NCBI GenBank assembly: GCA_029859455.1
Contig: JAOUDE010000036.1
Coordinates: 1-12,964, forward strand
Length of the DNA stretch: 12,964 bases
DNA from: Ignavibacteria bacterium
GTDB lineage: Bacteria > Bacteroidota > Ignavibacteria > UBA10030 > UBA6906
Reading direction: 5' to 3'
Under the pieces are notes generated by a model. It did not search any database, was not told the origin of the DNA, and saw only the letters and a list, made by a program, of their open reading frames with translations. Below, one piece after another: positions 7,270 to 12,964 of the stretch. The position numbers were made by a program, and so were the translations under genes. Positions within the stretch are counted from its first letter, which is position 1. Every line of letters begins with the position of its first letter.

Positions 7270-7805
7270 ATCTCCTCCCGGTTTTGATACAGCAGGATGG
7301 CACAGAGAGTTTTCGCATCGTGCAGACCTCCGCATACTGATTTTCGAACGAGTTCTTTTATGTTCAGCCGGTGCACTCTCATTCCACTCTCTCCCTCACT
7401 CCTGTCCGGACCACGTTCAAGTTTCGTCAGATCGGTCGCAAGGAACAGATGCAGTACTTCATCGCTGAAACCGGGCGTTGTATAGATCGATCCGAGCGAT
7501 TCCCATGTCGCCGCGGACCATCCTGTTTCCTCTTCCAGTTCCCGCCGCGCACACTGGAGCGGATCTTCCCCGGGTGAGAGTTTGCCGGCAGGAAGTTCAA
7601 GGATTTCCGTTTTGAGAGGATACCGGTATTGTTCCACAAGAAGGACCGTTCCGTCATCAAGCAGCGGAAGCGCCACAGCCCCTCCGGGGTGCCGGGCGAT
7701 TTCCCGCACTCCCCTGTTTCCGGACGGGTACTCGATCTGATCAACCACCAGATCGATCACCTTCCCGCGGTACAGGACATCATGGCTGATTTGTTTCAAC
7801 ATCAT
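7266..7805 (-). CDS. Nudix hydrolase, ADP-ribose pyrophosphatase type
   Basis: Protein of 179 residues, expected to hydrolyse ADP-ribose or another nucleoside diphosphate sugar. The Nudix box is complete: Gly74, X5, Glu80, X7, Arg88-Glu89-Leu90-X-Glu92-Glu93-X-Gly95-Trp96. Upstream, VEQYRYPLKTEILELPAGK is characteristic of the NudF/ADPRase subfamily, as is the TTPGFSDEVLHLFLATDL region after the box, where the Glu/Asp that completes the site usually sits. The start ATG-ATG at 7805/7802 overlaps the pyrE stop. It probably removes toxic ADP-ribose and spares nucleotides, consistent with the neighbouring PRPP-using enzyme; the exact substrate is not determined by sequence. Confidence 0.93.
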   Translation of the reverse strand: MMLKQISHDVLYRGKVIDLVVDQIEYPSGNRGVREIARHPGGAVALPLLDDGTVLLVEQYRYPLKTEILELPAGKLSPGEDPLQCARRELEEETGWSAATWESLGSIYTTPGFSDEVLHLFLATDLTKLERGPDRSEGESGMRVHRLNIKELVRKSVCGGLHDAKTLCAILLYQNREEM

Positions 7806-8404
7806 GCCGGGGCCACACCGCCCTGGCGGCTCCCGGGCTTCTGAACCGGGACGCCCTTCACACAGAGCCTGCAGTCATCCGGGTCATACGCGACCACCTC
7901 GACCTGCAGCAGCGCGAACCGGCGGGCGCGCCCGGAGGTTCCGAACTGCACCGTGCCGTTGCTTCTATCGACCACAAAACCGACACCGATGATCTCCCCT
8001 CCGAGCGATGAGACAATCTCCATTACTTCGCGGACCGATCCTCCGGTAGTCACCACATCCTCACAAACCAGTACGCGCTCCCCTTTCCGGATCTCAAACC
8101 CGCGACGCAACTGCATCATCCCCTCTTTCCTCTCCGTAAAGATCGTCCTGATACCGAGCTGACGGCCCACTTCCTGTCCAACCACAATCCCGCCGAGTGC
8201 GGGAGCGACAACCACTTCCGGATTCAGATCCCTGAAATGGTTCGCGATCTCACGACAGAGTTGTGCCGTGTACTCAGGATACTGAAGAACCTTTGCGCAC
8301 TGAAAATACTGGTTGCTGTGAAGCCCGGAGGTCAGCTGAAAGTGTCCTTCGAGCAGGGCACCGCTCTCTCGGAACAGTGAAAGAACCGCTTCTCGCTCCA
8401 TCAT
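7802..8404 (-). CDS. pyrE: Orotate phosphoribosyltransferase
   Basis: Converts orotate and PRPP to orotidine 5'-monophosphate, the fifth step of pyrimidine synthesis, as a cytoplasmic dimer. Of 200 residues, the PRPP-binding signature VLVCEDVVTTGGS lies at 111-123 (Glu115, Asp116, Thr119, Thr120), the N-terminal orotate-side motif LTSGLHSNQYFQ at 24-35, and the mobile-loop region TERKEGMMQLRRGF at 90-103. The C-terminal segment DDCRLCVKGVPVQKPGS, with its CxxC, is familiar from the PyrE subgroup that lacks fusion to PyrF. Start choice: ATG 8404 overlaps the preceding gene's TGA; ATG 8401 and two GTGs just upstream are alternatives. It overlaps the Nudix start at the other end (ATGA). Confidence 0.95.
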   Translation of the reverse strand: MMEREAVLSLFRESGALLEGHFQLTSGLHSNQYFQCAKVLQYPEYTAQLCREIANHFRDLNPEVVVAPALGGIVVGQEVGRQLGIRTIFTERKEGMMQLRRGFEIRKGERVLVCEDVVTTGGSVREVMEIVSSLGGEIIGVGFVVDRSNGTVQFGTSGRARRFALLQVEVVAYDPDDCRLCVKGVPVQKPGSRQGGVAPA

Positions 8405-8877
8405 CACCACCCGCGCGCTGACCGGAGGCCGGTAATCTGTTTCACGTGATTCTCCCCGTGGTTTGCATAGATGTTCAGGAGATCATCGAGTGTCACCTCA
8501 CCTGATTCAGGATGATCGGCCGAACGGCTCCAATCCTCCTCTGACACCTGTTCGAGAAGGGCTACCCACCGGTCATGCAGTCCCTTGACAATCATCATCG
8601 AATGTTCGATCGGGAGCACGTTGTCCGCCAGTTCGGCCCACTTCTCCTGATCATACGTTTTGAGGGTCGGATGGTCCTCTGTCAAAATCAGCTTCATCCG
8701 GATCATTGCGTTCATGTGAGAATCAGCCAGATGATGAACCACCTGCCTCACCGTCCATCCTCCCTTTCTGTAGGGAGTATCCAGTTGTTCATCCTTCAAT
8801 CCCCTCAGAGCTTCCATAAGTATCGAAGGAAGCTTTCCAATGCGCGCAATTTTTCCTTTTCGCTCTGCAGTTGTCAT
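8404..8877 (-). CDS. YfiT/DinB-family putative metal-dependent hydrolase
   Basis: Four-helix-bundle protein of 157 residues from the DinB/YfiT superfamily, whose members hold a divalent metal through three histidines and include thiol (bacillithiol-type) transferases. Visible here: GGWTVRQVVHHLADSHMN at about 39-56 with His48/His49 and His54, and NHGENHVKQI near the C-terminus with His140 and His144. Residues 21-35 (MEALRGLKDEQLDTP) fit the usual first-helix turn. The ATG at 8877 is preceded by GGGAG eight bases upstream; the open frame reaches back to 9060 but that part is antisense-like and lies within the radical SAM gene. It starts 16 bases after that gene's stop and ends overlapping pyrE. 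The substrate is unknown. Confidence 0.88.
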   Translation of the reverse strand: MTTAERKGKIARIGKLPSILMEALRGLKDEQLDTPYRKGGWTVRQVVHHLADSHMNAMIRMKLILTEDHPTLKTYDQEKWAELADNVLPIEHSMMIVKGLHDRWVALLEQVSEEDWSRSADHPESGEVTLDDLLNIYANHGENHVKQITGLRSARGW

Positions 8878-8893
8878 AACATCGCTCCCTTGG

Positions 8894-9967
8894 TTAGTCA
8901 AAATTGTCAGCCCCGCCCTGAAACGGCTTTTCTCTGTTCTCAAATTCGGGGCGATAATACTCTGATGCTTCATACTCCTGGGCCCACCCGTTTTCAAGGC
9001 CGAGGCGATCGAGCCACCGGAGCACCTTTTCGTACTCACGTTCGCGAACCTTCCGTTCAAGCAGCGGCGTACTCACCGCCCTGTGTGTGGGAAAATACTG
9101 TGACATCACACTGAGTGTTGTCCCTCTCCCCAGGTCATCACGTACCCAACGGAGCGTCTCTTCACTGCCGGCAAGGTCATTCGGAAGAACCAGGTGGCGA
9201 ATAATCATACCGCGTTTGACAAGTCCGTCGTTTCCGAGCTGCAGCGCCGTGCCTACCTGTCGTCTCATCTCCGCTACCGCCATCCGCGCAACGGCGGGGT
9301 AGTTGCGGACCTTCGAGTATTGGTACCCGTACTCCTCTTCGCTGTACTTGAGATCGGGGAGATAGATATCGATCACATCTTCCAGCAAACGAAGAACGGC
9401 CATCGAGTCATACGCATTCGTATTATAGACGAGCGGAAGCCTGAGCCCTCCCGCCGCTGCGATTTCCACCGATTTTACGATCTGCGGGACAAAATGCGTC
9501 GGAGAAACCAGACCGATGGAGTGGCAACCCTTTTCCTGCAACTCGAGCATCATGCCGGCAAGGCGCTCGAAACTCACCTCGTTCTTCCGTTCAAGCTTAT
9601 GGTTCTGGCTGATGGCGTGGTTCTGGCAATACACACAGCGGAGATTGCAGTTTCCGAAGAAAATGTTGCCCACTCCGTGTGTCCCGACAAGCGCCGGTTC
9701 CTCACCAAAATGGGGCGTGTACGATGAAACGATCGGGAGGTAGCCGGAATAACAGCGGGCAATTTCGTCCTTCAACCGATTGTTATGGCAATCGTGCGGA
9801 CAGATGTCGCATGATGCGAGCATGGATTCGAGCCGGGACACTCTGCGGCTCAGTTCGCCGGACTCGTAGAGGGCAAGGTATGAAGGAACGAATGCGATGG
9901 CCTGGACAGGATGGGTGTGATTAAACGCGCTTCGATCAAATATAGGGAAATGTGGCCGTATTGACAA
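8894..9967 (-). CDS. Radical SAM protein, PflX-like (COG1313 type)
   Basis: Predicted radical S-adenosylmethionine enzyme of about 330-357 residues, related to pyruvate-formate-lyase activators. Numbered from TTG 9967: an N-terminal cysteine knot Cys53-X2-Cys56-X3-Cys60-X11-Cys72 (CDICPHDC), then GTHGVGNIFFGNCNLRCVYC with the SAM-cluster triad Cys107-X3-Cys111-X2-Cys114, then a TIM-barrel core with the VYNTNAYDS and DIYLPDLKYS strands. The segment PSYLALYESGELSRR, typical of the family's N-terminus, begins near 9886, so the start must lie upstream of it, but no ATG or GTG is available between the predicted promoter and that point. TTG 9967 is the nearest usual start, yet it overlaps the promoter's -35 hexamer. 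GTG 9841 would delete the conserved segment. The gene leads the operon; its target is unknown. Confidence 0.88.
   Translation of the reverse strand: MSIRPHFPIFDRSAFNHTHPVQAIAFVPSYLALYESGELSRRVSRLESMLASCDICPHDCHNNRLKDEIARCYSGYLPIVSSYTPHFGEEPALVGTHGVGNIFFGNCNLRCVYCQNHAISQNHKLERKNEVSFERLAGMMLELQEKGCHSIGLVSPTHFVPQIVKSVEIAAAGGLRLPLVYNTNAYDSMAVLRLLEDVIDIYLPDLKYSEEEYGYQYSKVRNYPAVARMAVAEMRRQVGTALQLGNDGLVKRGMIIRHLVLPNDLAGSEETLRWVRDDLGRGTTLSVMSQYFPTHRAVSTPLLERKVREREYEKVLRWLDRLGLENGWAQEYEASEYYRPEFENREKPFQGGADNFD
9939..9967 (-). promoter_or_regulatory. Predicted promoter of the radical SAM-pyrE operon
   Basis: Minus-strand TTGTCA (9967-9962), a 17-base spacer and TATATT (9944-9939). The run ATTTCCCTATATTT across the spacer end and -10 nearly repeats the CBS promoter (ATTTCCCTATTTTT). 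Transcription would begin near 9932, inside the open frame of the radical SAM gene, which makes that gene's start problematic. Confidence 0.6.
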
Positions 9968-9994
9968 TCCGGATCGCTCGGAAGCCTTATCGCT

Positions 9995-10009
9995 CGGATT
10001 GGCAATCCG
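9995..10009. promoter_or_regulatory. Perfect palindrome CGGATTG-G-CAATCCG, candidate operator
   Basis: Perfect 7-base arms around a single G. Further copies of the same half-site lie at 9964-9971 (CAATCCGG, overlapping the radical SAM -35 region) and 10038-10044 (CGGATTG, eight bases upstream of the SDR -10 end). The placement between two divergent promoters is what a shared repressor or activator would need. No regulator gene is seen nearby, so this is a sequence-based proposal only. Confidence 0.4.
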
Positions 10010-10022
10010 ACCACCGACCCAA

Positions 10023-10051
10023 TTCCATTCCGACCAACGGATTGCTATATT
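10023..10051 (+). promoter_or_regulatory. Predicted promoter giving a leaderless SDR transcript
   Basis: A good -10, TATATT, lies at 10046-10051, with a weak -35 (TTCCAT, 10023-10028) 17 bases upstream. The A of the ATG at 10058 is seven bases after the -10 end, which is where transcription normally starts, and no Shine-Dalgarno sequence precedes it. Confidence 0.48.
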
Positions 10052-10057
10052 GTGCCC

Positions 10058-11188
10058 ATGGATACTCATTTCTTCATCACAGGTGGCACCGGCCTTGTCG
10101 GAACCAACCTGATACCCCGCCTCCTCAGGGCATACCCCGATTCCACGATTACACTGATGGTCCGGGGCGACGGACAGGACGCGGTGGACTTCCGGGTTCG
10201 GGCTATTGCTGACCGGCTCGCCGGGGAAGAACAGATGCCGGATATCCATAAGCGGCTCAGCGGCATTCCGGGAGATGTGTCGTTGGACCACTGCGGGCTG
10301 TCACAGAATCAGAGACAGGAGATCATCAGGAGAACGACCCACATCATCCATGGGGCCGCCACGATCCGCTTCGATCATCCCATCGAGGAAGCACGGGCGA
10401 TCAACTGCGGAGGGACCCGCCGCCTCCTTGCCATCGCCCGCATCTGTTCGGAGCGCGGCACCCTCGAACGGTTTGTCTATATCGGTACTTCCTCGGTTTC
10501 CGGTCAACGGGGAGGTGCGATCTTCGAGAACGAGCTTGAAATGGGCCAGAGGTTTTTCAATACCTACGAACAATCCAAGATGGAATCAGAGCGGATCGTG
10601 CGGGACCAGTTCGACCGGATTCCCTGTACCATTTTCCGTCCGAGCATCATCATCGGCGACTCGCGCACAGGGCGAACCAGTTCATTCAATGTCATTTACA
10701 TCCCCCTCCGCCTTGTTCAAAAAGGGATGCTCACCTTTGTTCCGGGGAAACCGGAAACCACGCTTGACCTCGTCCCGATCGACTGGGTGGACGATGCGAT
10801 GGTTCATATCATGCGCCAGCCTGGATCGGTGAGCGGCGTCTACCATATTACGGCAGGCCCTGAACGGGCTGCTCCTCTTGGCGAAGTTGTAAGGGGAGCC
10901 GTGGACTATTTTGACAAACACACCCCGCTCAACAGGAAAAGGACAATCGAGTTCATCAGCCGTGACGAGTTTGAAAAGCGACGGGCCGGGATGCGCGGCC
11001 GGGAGGAAGCACTCATGGGCCAGCTCGACACCCTGCTCCCTTATGTCAGCGTCGACCGCCTGTTCGATTCGCGCAACGCCGATGCGCTGCTCAGCGGCAG
11101 CGGGATCGAGTTCCCGCGGTATGGGAGCTATGCGGAGCGGATACTTGGGTACTGCGTTGCGAGTAACTGGGGAAGGGCGGCGGGATAG
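10058..11188 (+). CDS. Extended short-chain dehydrogenase/reductase (epimerase/acyl reductase type)
   Basis: NAD(P)-dependent oxidoreductase or epimerase of 376 residues with an N-terminal Rossmann fold. The dinucleotide-binding motif TGGTGLVG is at 8-15, an IHGAATIRF segment after the fourth strand matches the extended-SDR NAAxxx region, Ser lies in YIGTSSVSG, and the catalytic YxxxK pair is Tyr170/Lys174 (YEQSK). The overall pattern (TNLIPRLL, CGGTRRLLAIA, FRPSIIIGDSRTG) resembles the NAD_binding_4 group, which includes thioester and fatty-acyl reductases as well as sugar epimerases, so lipid or cofactor-linked reduction is plausible but not proven. ATG 10058 is preferred over the GTG at 10052 because the latter lies directly against the -10 box. 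No signal peptide or transmembrane helix is seen. It stands alone, divergent from the radical SAM operon. Confidence 0.88.
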   Translation: MDTHFFITGGTGLVGTNLIPRLLRAYPDSTITLMVRGDGQDAVDFRVRAIADRLAGEEQMPDIHKRLSGIPGDVSLDHCGLSQNQRQEIIRRTTHIIHGAATIRFDHPIEEARAINCGGTRRLLAIARICSERGTLERFVYIGTSSVSGQRGGAIFENELEMGQRFFNTYEQSKMESERIVRDQFDRIPCTIFRPSIIIGDSRTGRTSSFNVIYIPLRLVQKGMLTFVPGKPETTLDLVPIDWVDDAMVHIMRQPGSVSGVYHITAGPERAAPLGEVVRGAVDYFDKHTPLNRKRTIEFISRDEFEKRRAGMRGREEALMGQLDTLLPYVSVDRLFDSRNADALLSGSGIEFPRYGSYAERILGYCVASNWGRAAG

Positions 11189-11192
11189 CTCC

Positions 11193-11226
11193 GAGAAGGA
11201 AGAAGGAGGAAGAAAGAGGAAAGAAG
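11193..11226. repeat. 34-base polypurine tract upstream of the four-helix gene
   Basis: An uninterrupted A/G stretch made of imperfect GGAAGAA and GAGGAAAGA units. The 13 bases at 11212-11224 (GAAAGAGGAAAGA) occur in inverted orientation at 11652-11664, on the other side of the four-helix gene. It starts four bases after the SDR stop and fills the gap otherwise lacking any gene. It does not sit at Shine-Dalgarno distance from either start candidate. Confidence 0.75.
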
Positions 11227-11269
11227 CATCATCCCGCCGTTTCGTTCACCTGTTATGGTTTGTCGGCAC

Positions 11270-11635
11270 ATGATTCGTTCGTTCGAAGACCTCCGCGTCT
11301 ACCAATTCTCGCTCTCACTTGCTCAACAGGTATTTACGGTCACCTCCAGGTTTCCAAAAGAAGAAACCTGCTCTCTCACCAGCCAACTGCGGCGGAGCAG
11401 TCGATCGATCCCTGCCAACATTGCTGAAGGCTGGGGAAAGCGACATTTCGTGAATGTTTTCAGACGCCATCTGACAGATGCGATAGGATCCTGCGACGAA
11501 ACCAAGGCCTGGCTCAGTATGGCCCTCAGTTGTGGCTATGTCGGGCACACCACGCATGACGAGCTACGGGCTGGATGCATGGAGGTCAGCGGCATGCTGT
11601 TTGCACTGCGTCAGAACTGGCGAGAGTCCGGCTGA
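11270..11635 (+). CDS. Four-helix-bundle protein (S23/IVP family)
   Basis: Protein of 121 residues from the TIGR02436-like family first seen in intervening sequences of 23S rRNA genes and related to the Avd protein of diversity-generating retroelements. The signature start MIRSFEDLRVYQFSLSLAQQVF is followed by FPKEETCSLTSQLRRSSRSIPANIAEGWGKR at about 28-58, and the final helices run to ALRQNWRES. The family forms a pentameric, positively charged four-helix bundle thought to bind nucleic acid, with no established function when free-standing. ATG 11270 is chosen because family members begin this way; ATG 11255 would add five residues, and neither has a Shine-Dalgarno. The gene lies between inverted purine/pyrimidine tracts and its last 25 bases overlap the convergent LapA gene. 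No reverse transcriptase or rRNA is present, so it is neither in an rRNA gene nor an evident DGR. Confidence 0.9.
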   Translation: MIRSFEDLRVYQFSLSLAQQVFTVTSRFPKEETCSLTSQLRRSSRSIPANIAEGWGKRHFVNVFRRHLTDAIGSCDETKAWLSMALSCGYVGHTTHDELRAGCMEVSGMLFALRQNWRESG

Positions 11636-11874
11636 GATGCTCCCTCTTTTCTCTTTCCTCTTTCCTCTCCGTGCGAAGGCTCTTTCCGCTTCGATTGGCG
11701 TGCAAGCAGCATTCCCACCAGCATTCCCAGCAGGAACACGGTCGGCAGTATCAGCAGCTGTGGCGCCCGGACCTCCCAGAACAGGATCTGAATCGAAATA
11801 TTCGCCATGTTCTGAAACGCGACAATCAGCAACAGCGTGAAGAGAATGATGGAAACGATTGACTTGAAATTCAT
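11611..11874 (-). CDS. LapA-domain (DUF1049) membrane protein
   Basis: Small inner-membrane protein of 87 residues with two transmembrane helices at about 4-21 and 40-58, separated by the short NISIQILFWEVRAP segment that marks the LapA/DUF1049 family. E. coli LapA works with LapB in envelope lipopolysaccharide control. The ATG at 11874 has GGAG five bases upstream and follows the upstream gene's stop by 25 bases, so both are in one transcript. After the second helix comes a charged tail. Residues 69-79 (GEERGKRKEGA) are encoded by the polypyrimidine tract and residues 80-87 by sequence antisense to the four-helix gene, so the tail looks acquired rather than inherited. Confidence 0.88.
   Translation of the reverse strand: MNFKSIVSIILFTLLLIVAFQNMANISIQILFWEVRAPQLLILPTVFLLGMLVGMLLARQSKRKEPSHGEERGKRKEGASQPDSRQF
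11640..11670. repeat. 31-base polypyrimidine tract downstream of the four-helix gene
   Basis: An uninterrupted C/T stretch starting four bases after the four-helix stop. Its reverse complement shares 13 consecutive bases (11652-11664) with the upstream polypurine tract, forming inverted arms around the gene. It also encodes part of the LapA C-terminus on the other strand. Confidence 0.75.
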
Positions 11875-11899
11875 ACGAGCTCCGGAAAATTGGTGTCTG

Positions 11900-12964
11900 C
11901 TAGCGCGCCGTCACAGCGATACCGGGCATCCAGATAGTGGTAATGCCAAACGTAGGGCCATATTCTTTGCTGTAAAGTGCAAAAATCCCGGGCGAAACGG
12001 AGCCGAACCGGATGATCCCGGGATAGATGTTCAGTGTCACCGGGTTGTCGTCAGCTCCCCCGACAAACAGCGATGCCATCAGAGAGTTGTCCCGGTCATA
12101 GAAGAACCCGACCTCCCATTTCAGCACTGTCGTGAGAAGAAAGAAATCCGGATCAAGGAGTCTGAGACTGACTGCACGCACACCGGCCCCCACTGACAAT
12201 GCTTCTCCGCTCGTGAATTTCTTCGATACACCGAGCAACCCCCTCAGTCCAAAATAATAAAAGAGATGATAAGAATCTGAAAACGGGAACTTCCATTTGA
12301 TCGAAAAATACTGGCCGTTGTTCTGGAGGGTGCCGTTATTGAGTGCCACCGCAGGCTGGAGAGACCAGTCGGTCAGGTTCAGTTCTTTGCTGAAAAAACG
12401 GGCGATTTCGTCATTGCTGAACAGGATGATTCCGGCCAGGTCAAACAGGTAGATATCGGCGATCGGATCAACATTGTTCCCCACGTAATCGGTGTTTTCG
12501 ATCGCTTCGTTGAGCATATGATACGTCGCCATGGTCAGACCGGACCAGACTCCCGGGGAGGAGAATCCATGGTCCTCGTACCACTCTTTCATCATGACAA
12601 ATGTCATCCCGCCACCGACGAGGTGCAGGGTGTAATTCGGCCACCATTGTCCTCCTTCCACATTGAAGGTGAGCGGAAAGACTTCGCGCCGGAGAAAATT
12701 CTCCCAACCGTAATCAGAGATCATTTTGAAAGGAGAGCCGAGATTCCGGAGGACGTTCTCCATTCCTGTCCCGTACGGTAGCCGGAACATCGCCCGGCTC
12801 CGGTTCTCCATCTGAACGATATCGTAGCTGCCGTTCAGAATAAGAGAAATGGGATTGTAGACTGATTGGGAGCCGTACGGGAGGTCGCGGTAGAAAAACC
12901 GCTCCTGAGCATTCATGCGGGAACCTGTTACCAGAAGAGCAGCAAGGAGGAATGTACGACCGCA
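11900..12964 (-). CDS. Predicted secreted/outer-membrane protein (5' end outside window)
   Basis: At least 354 residues; the frame stays open through the right edge. The residues before the internal ATG at 12916 read RTFLLAALLVTGSRMNA-QE, a convincing signal peptide with cleavage expected after Ala, so the true start lies a few codons outside the window and ATG 12916 is not the start. The mature protein is rich in aromatic residues, glycine and short alternating segments (FSIKWKFPFSDSYHLFYYFGLRGLLG, SVGAGVRAVSLRLL), suggesting beta strands of an outer-membrane protein. It has a helical stretch near NYTLHLVGGGMTFVMMKEWYEDHG and the segment WSGLTMATYHMLNEAIENTDYVGNNVDPIADIY-like region, which faintly recalls DUF3943-type proteins; I am not sure of that. 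It has no C-terminal aromatic residue. It lies 25 bases upstream of LapA, hinting at envelope function. Confidence 0.72.
   Translation of the reverse strand, partial: CGRTFLLAALLVTGSRMNAQERFFYRDLPYGSQSVYNPISLILNGSYDIVQMENRSRAMFRLPYGTGMENVLRNLGSPFKMISDYGWENFLRREVFPLTFNVEGGQWWPNYTLHLVGGGMTFVMMKEWYEDHGFSSPGVWSGLTMATYHMLNEAIENTDYVGNNVDPIADIYLFDLAGIILFSNDEIARFFSKELNLTDWSLQPAVALNNGTLQNNGQYFSIKWKFPFSDSYHLFYYFGLRGLLGVSKKFTSGEALSVGAGVRAVSLRLLDPDFFLLTTVLKWEVGFFYDRDNSLMASLFVGGADDNPVTLNIYPGIIRFGSVSPGIFALYSKEYGPTFGITTIWMPGIAVTAR

Noticed and set aside
8878..9060. Upstream extension of the YfiT-like gene
   Set aside because: It overlaps the radical SAM 3' end in another frame; the start at 8877 has a good ribosome binding site and matches the family's length.
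9961..9990. Plus-strand TTGACA as a -35 for the SDR gene
   Set aside because: No acceptable -10 follows at 16-18 bases; this stretch fits better as the minus-strand -35 and half-site.
9968..10291. Upstream extension of the radical SAM frame to ATG 10291
   Set aside because: It would run through both promoters, the palindrome and the start of the SDR gene, and the encoded residues do not look protein-like.
11189..11269. Diversity-generating retroelement around the four-helix (Avd-like) gene
   Set aside because: No reverse transcriptase, template repeat or variable repeat is present in the window.
12914..12916. ATG 12916 as the start of the right-edge gene
   Set aside because: The frame continues upstream with a hydrophobic signal-peptide core, so the ATG is internal to the signal peptide.

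Overview
This is a densely coded, moderately GC-rich bacterial chromosome segment. Surface and lipid-facing proteins (a patatin with a POTRA-like region, a predicted secreted barrel-type protein) point to a diderm. A BatA-type aerotolerance protein and a stand-alone S23/IVP-type four-helix-bundle gene together fit a Bacteroidota/Chlorobiota/Ignavibacteria-type lineage. The lineage is an inference; no rRNA or tRNA gene is present to test it.

Layout. At the left edge a minus-strand patatin gene runs off the window. It diverges from a plus-strand three-gene block (1516-5748): a 721-residue BatA/VWA membrane protein, the ribosome-associated GTPase HflX and an inositol-monophosphatase-family enzyme, with overlapping stop and start codons. 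A minus-strand block (6904-5745) meets it tail to tail: a two-CBS-domain protein, a membrane-anchored adrenodoxin-type [2Fe-2S] ferredoxin and a 65-residue helical protein. The next minus-strand operon (about 9967-7093) has five genes: a PflX-like radical SAM enzyme, a YfiT/DinB-type putative metalloenzyme, orotate phosphoribosyltransferase (pyrE), an ADP-ribose-pyrophosphatase-type Nudix hydrolase and a tiny zinc ribbon. The last four are coupled or nearly so. An extended SDR (NAD(P)-dependent reductase/epimerase) gene diverges from it to the right and looks leaderless. The right end holds a four-helix-bundle gene between inverted polypurine/polypyrimidine tracts, then a minus-strand pair: a predicted secreted/outer-membrane protein running off the right edge, followed by a LapA-domain protein.

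How the genes work together. The pyrE operon combines pyrimidine synthesis with nucleotide-sugar clean-up and two uncharacterised metal/Fe-S proteins. The CBS-ferredoxin pair suggests electron transfer at the membrane, possibly with adenylate sensing. The two minus-strand operon promoters (7005-7032 and 9939-9967) resemble each other, and the region at 9961-10044 carries repeated CAATCCG half-sites.

No complete new defence or mobile system is visible. The best candidates for something undescribed are (i) the 453-bp unit 11212-11664, in which a four-helix-bundle gene sits between 13-bp inverted purine/pyrimidine arms and has apparently rewritten the C-terminus of the neighbouring LapA gene, and (ii) the CAATCCG-rich divergent promoter region with a leaderless SDR gene.
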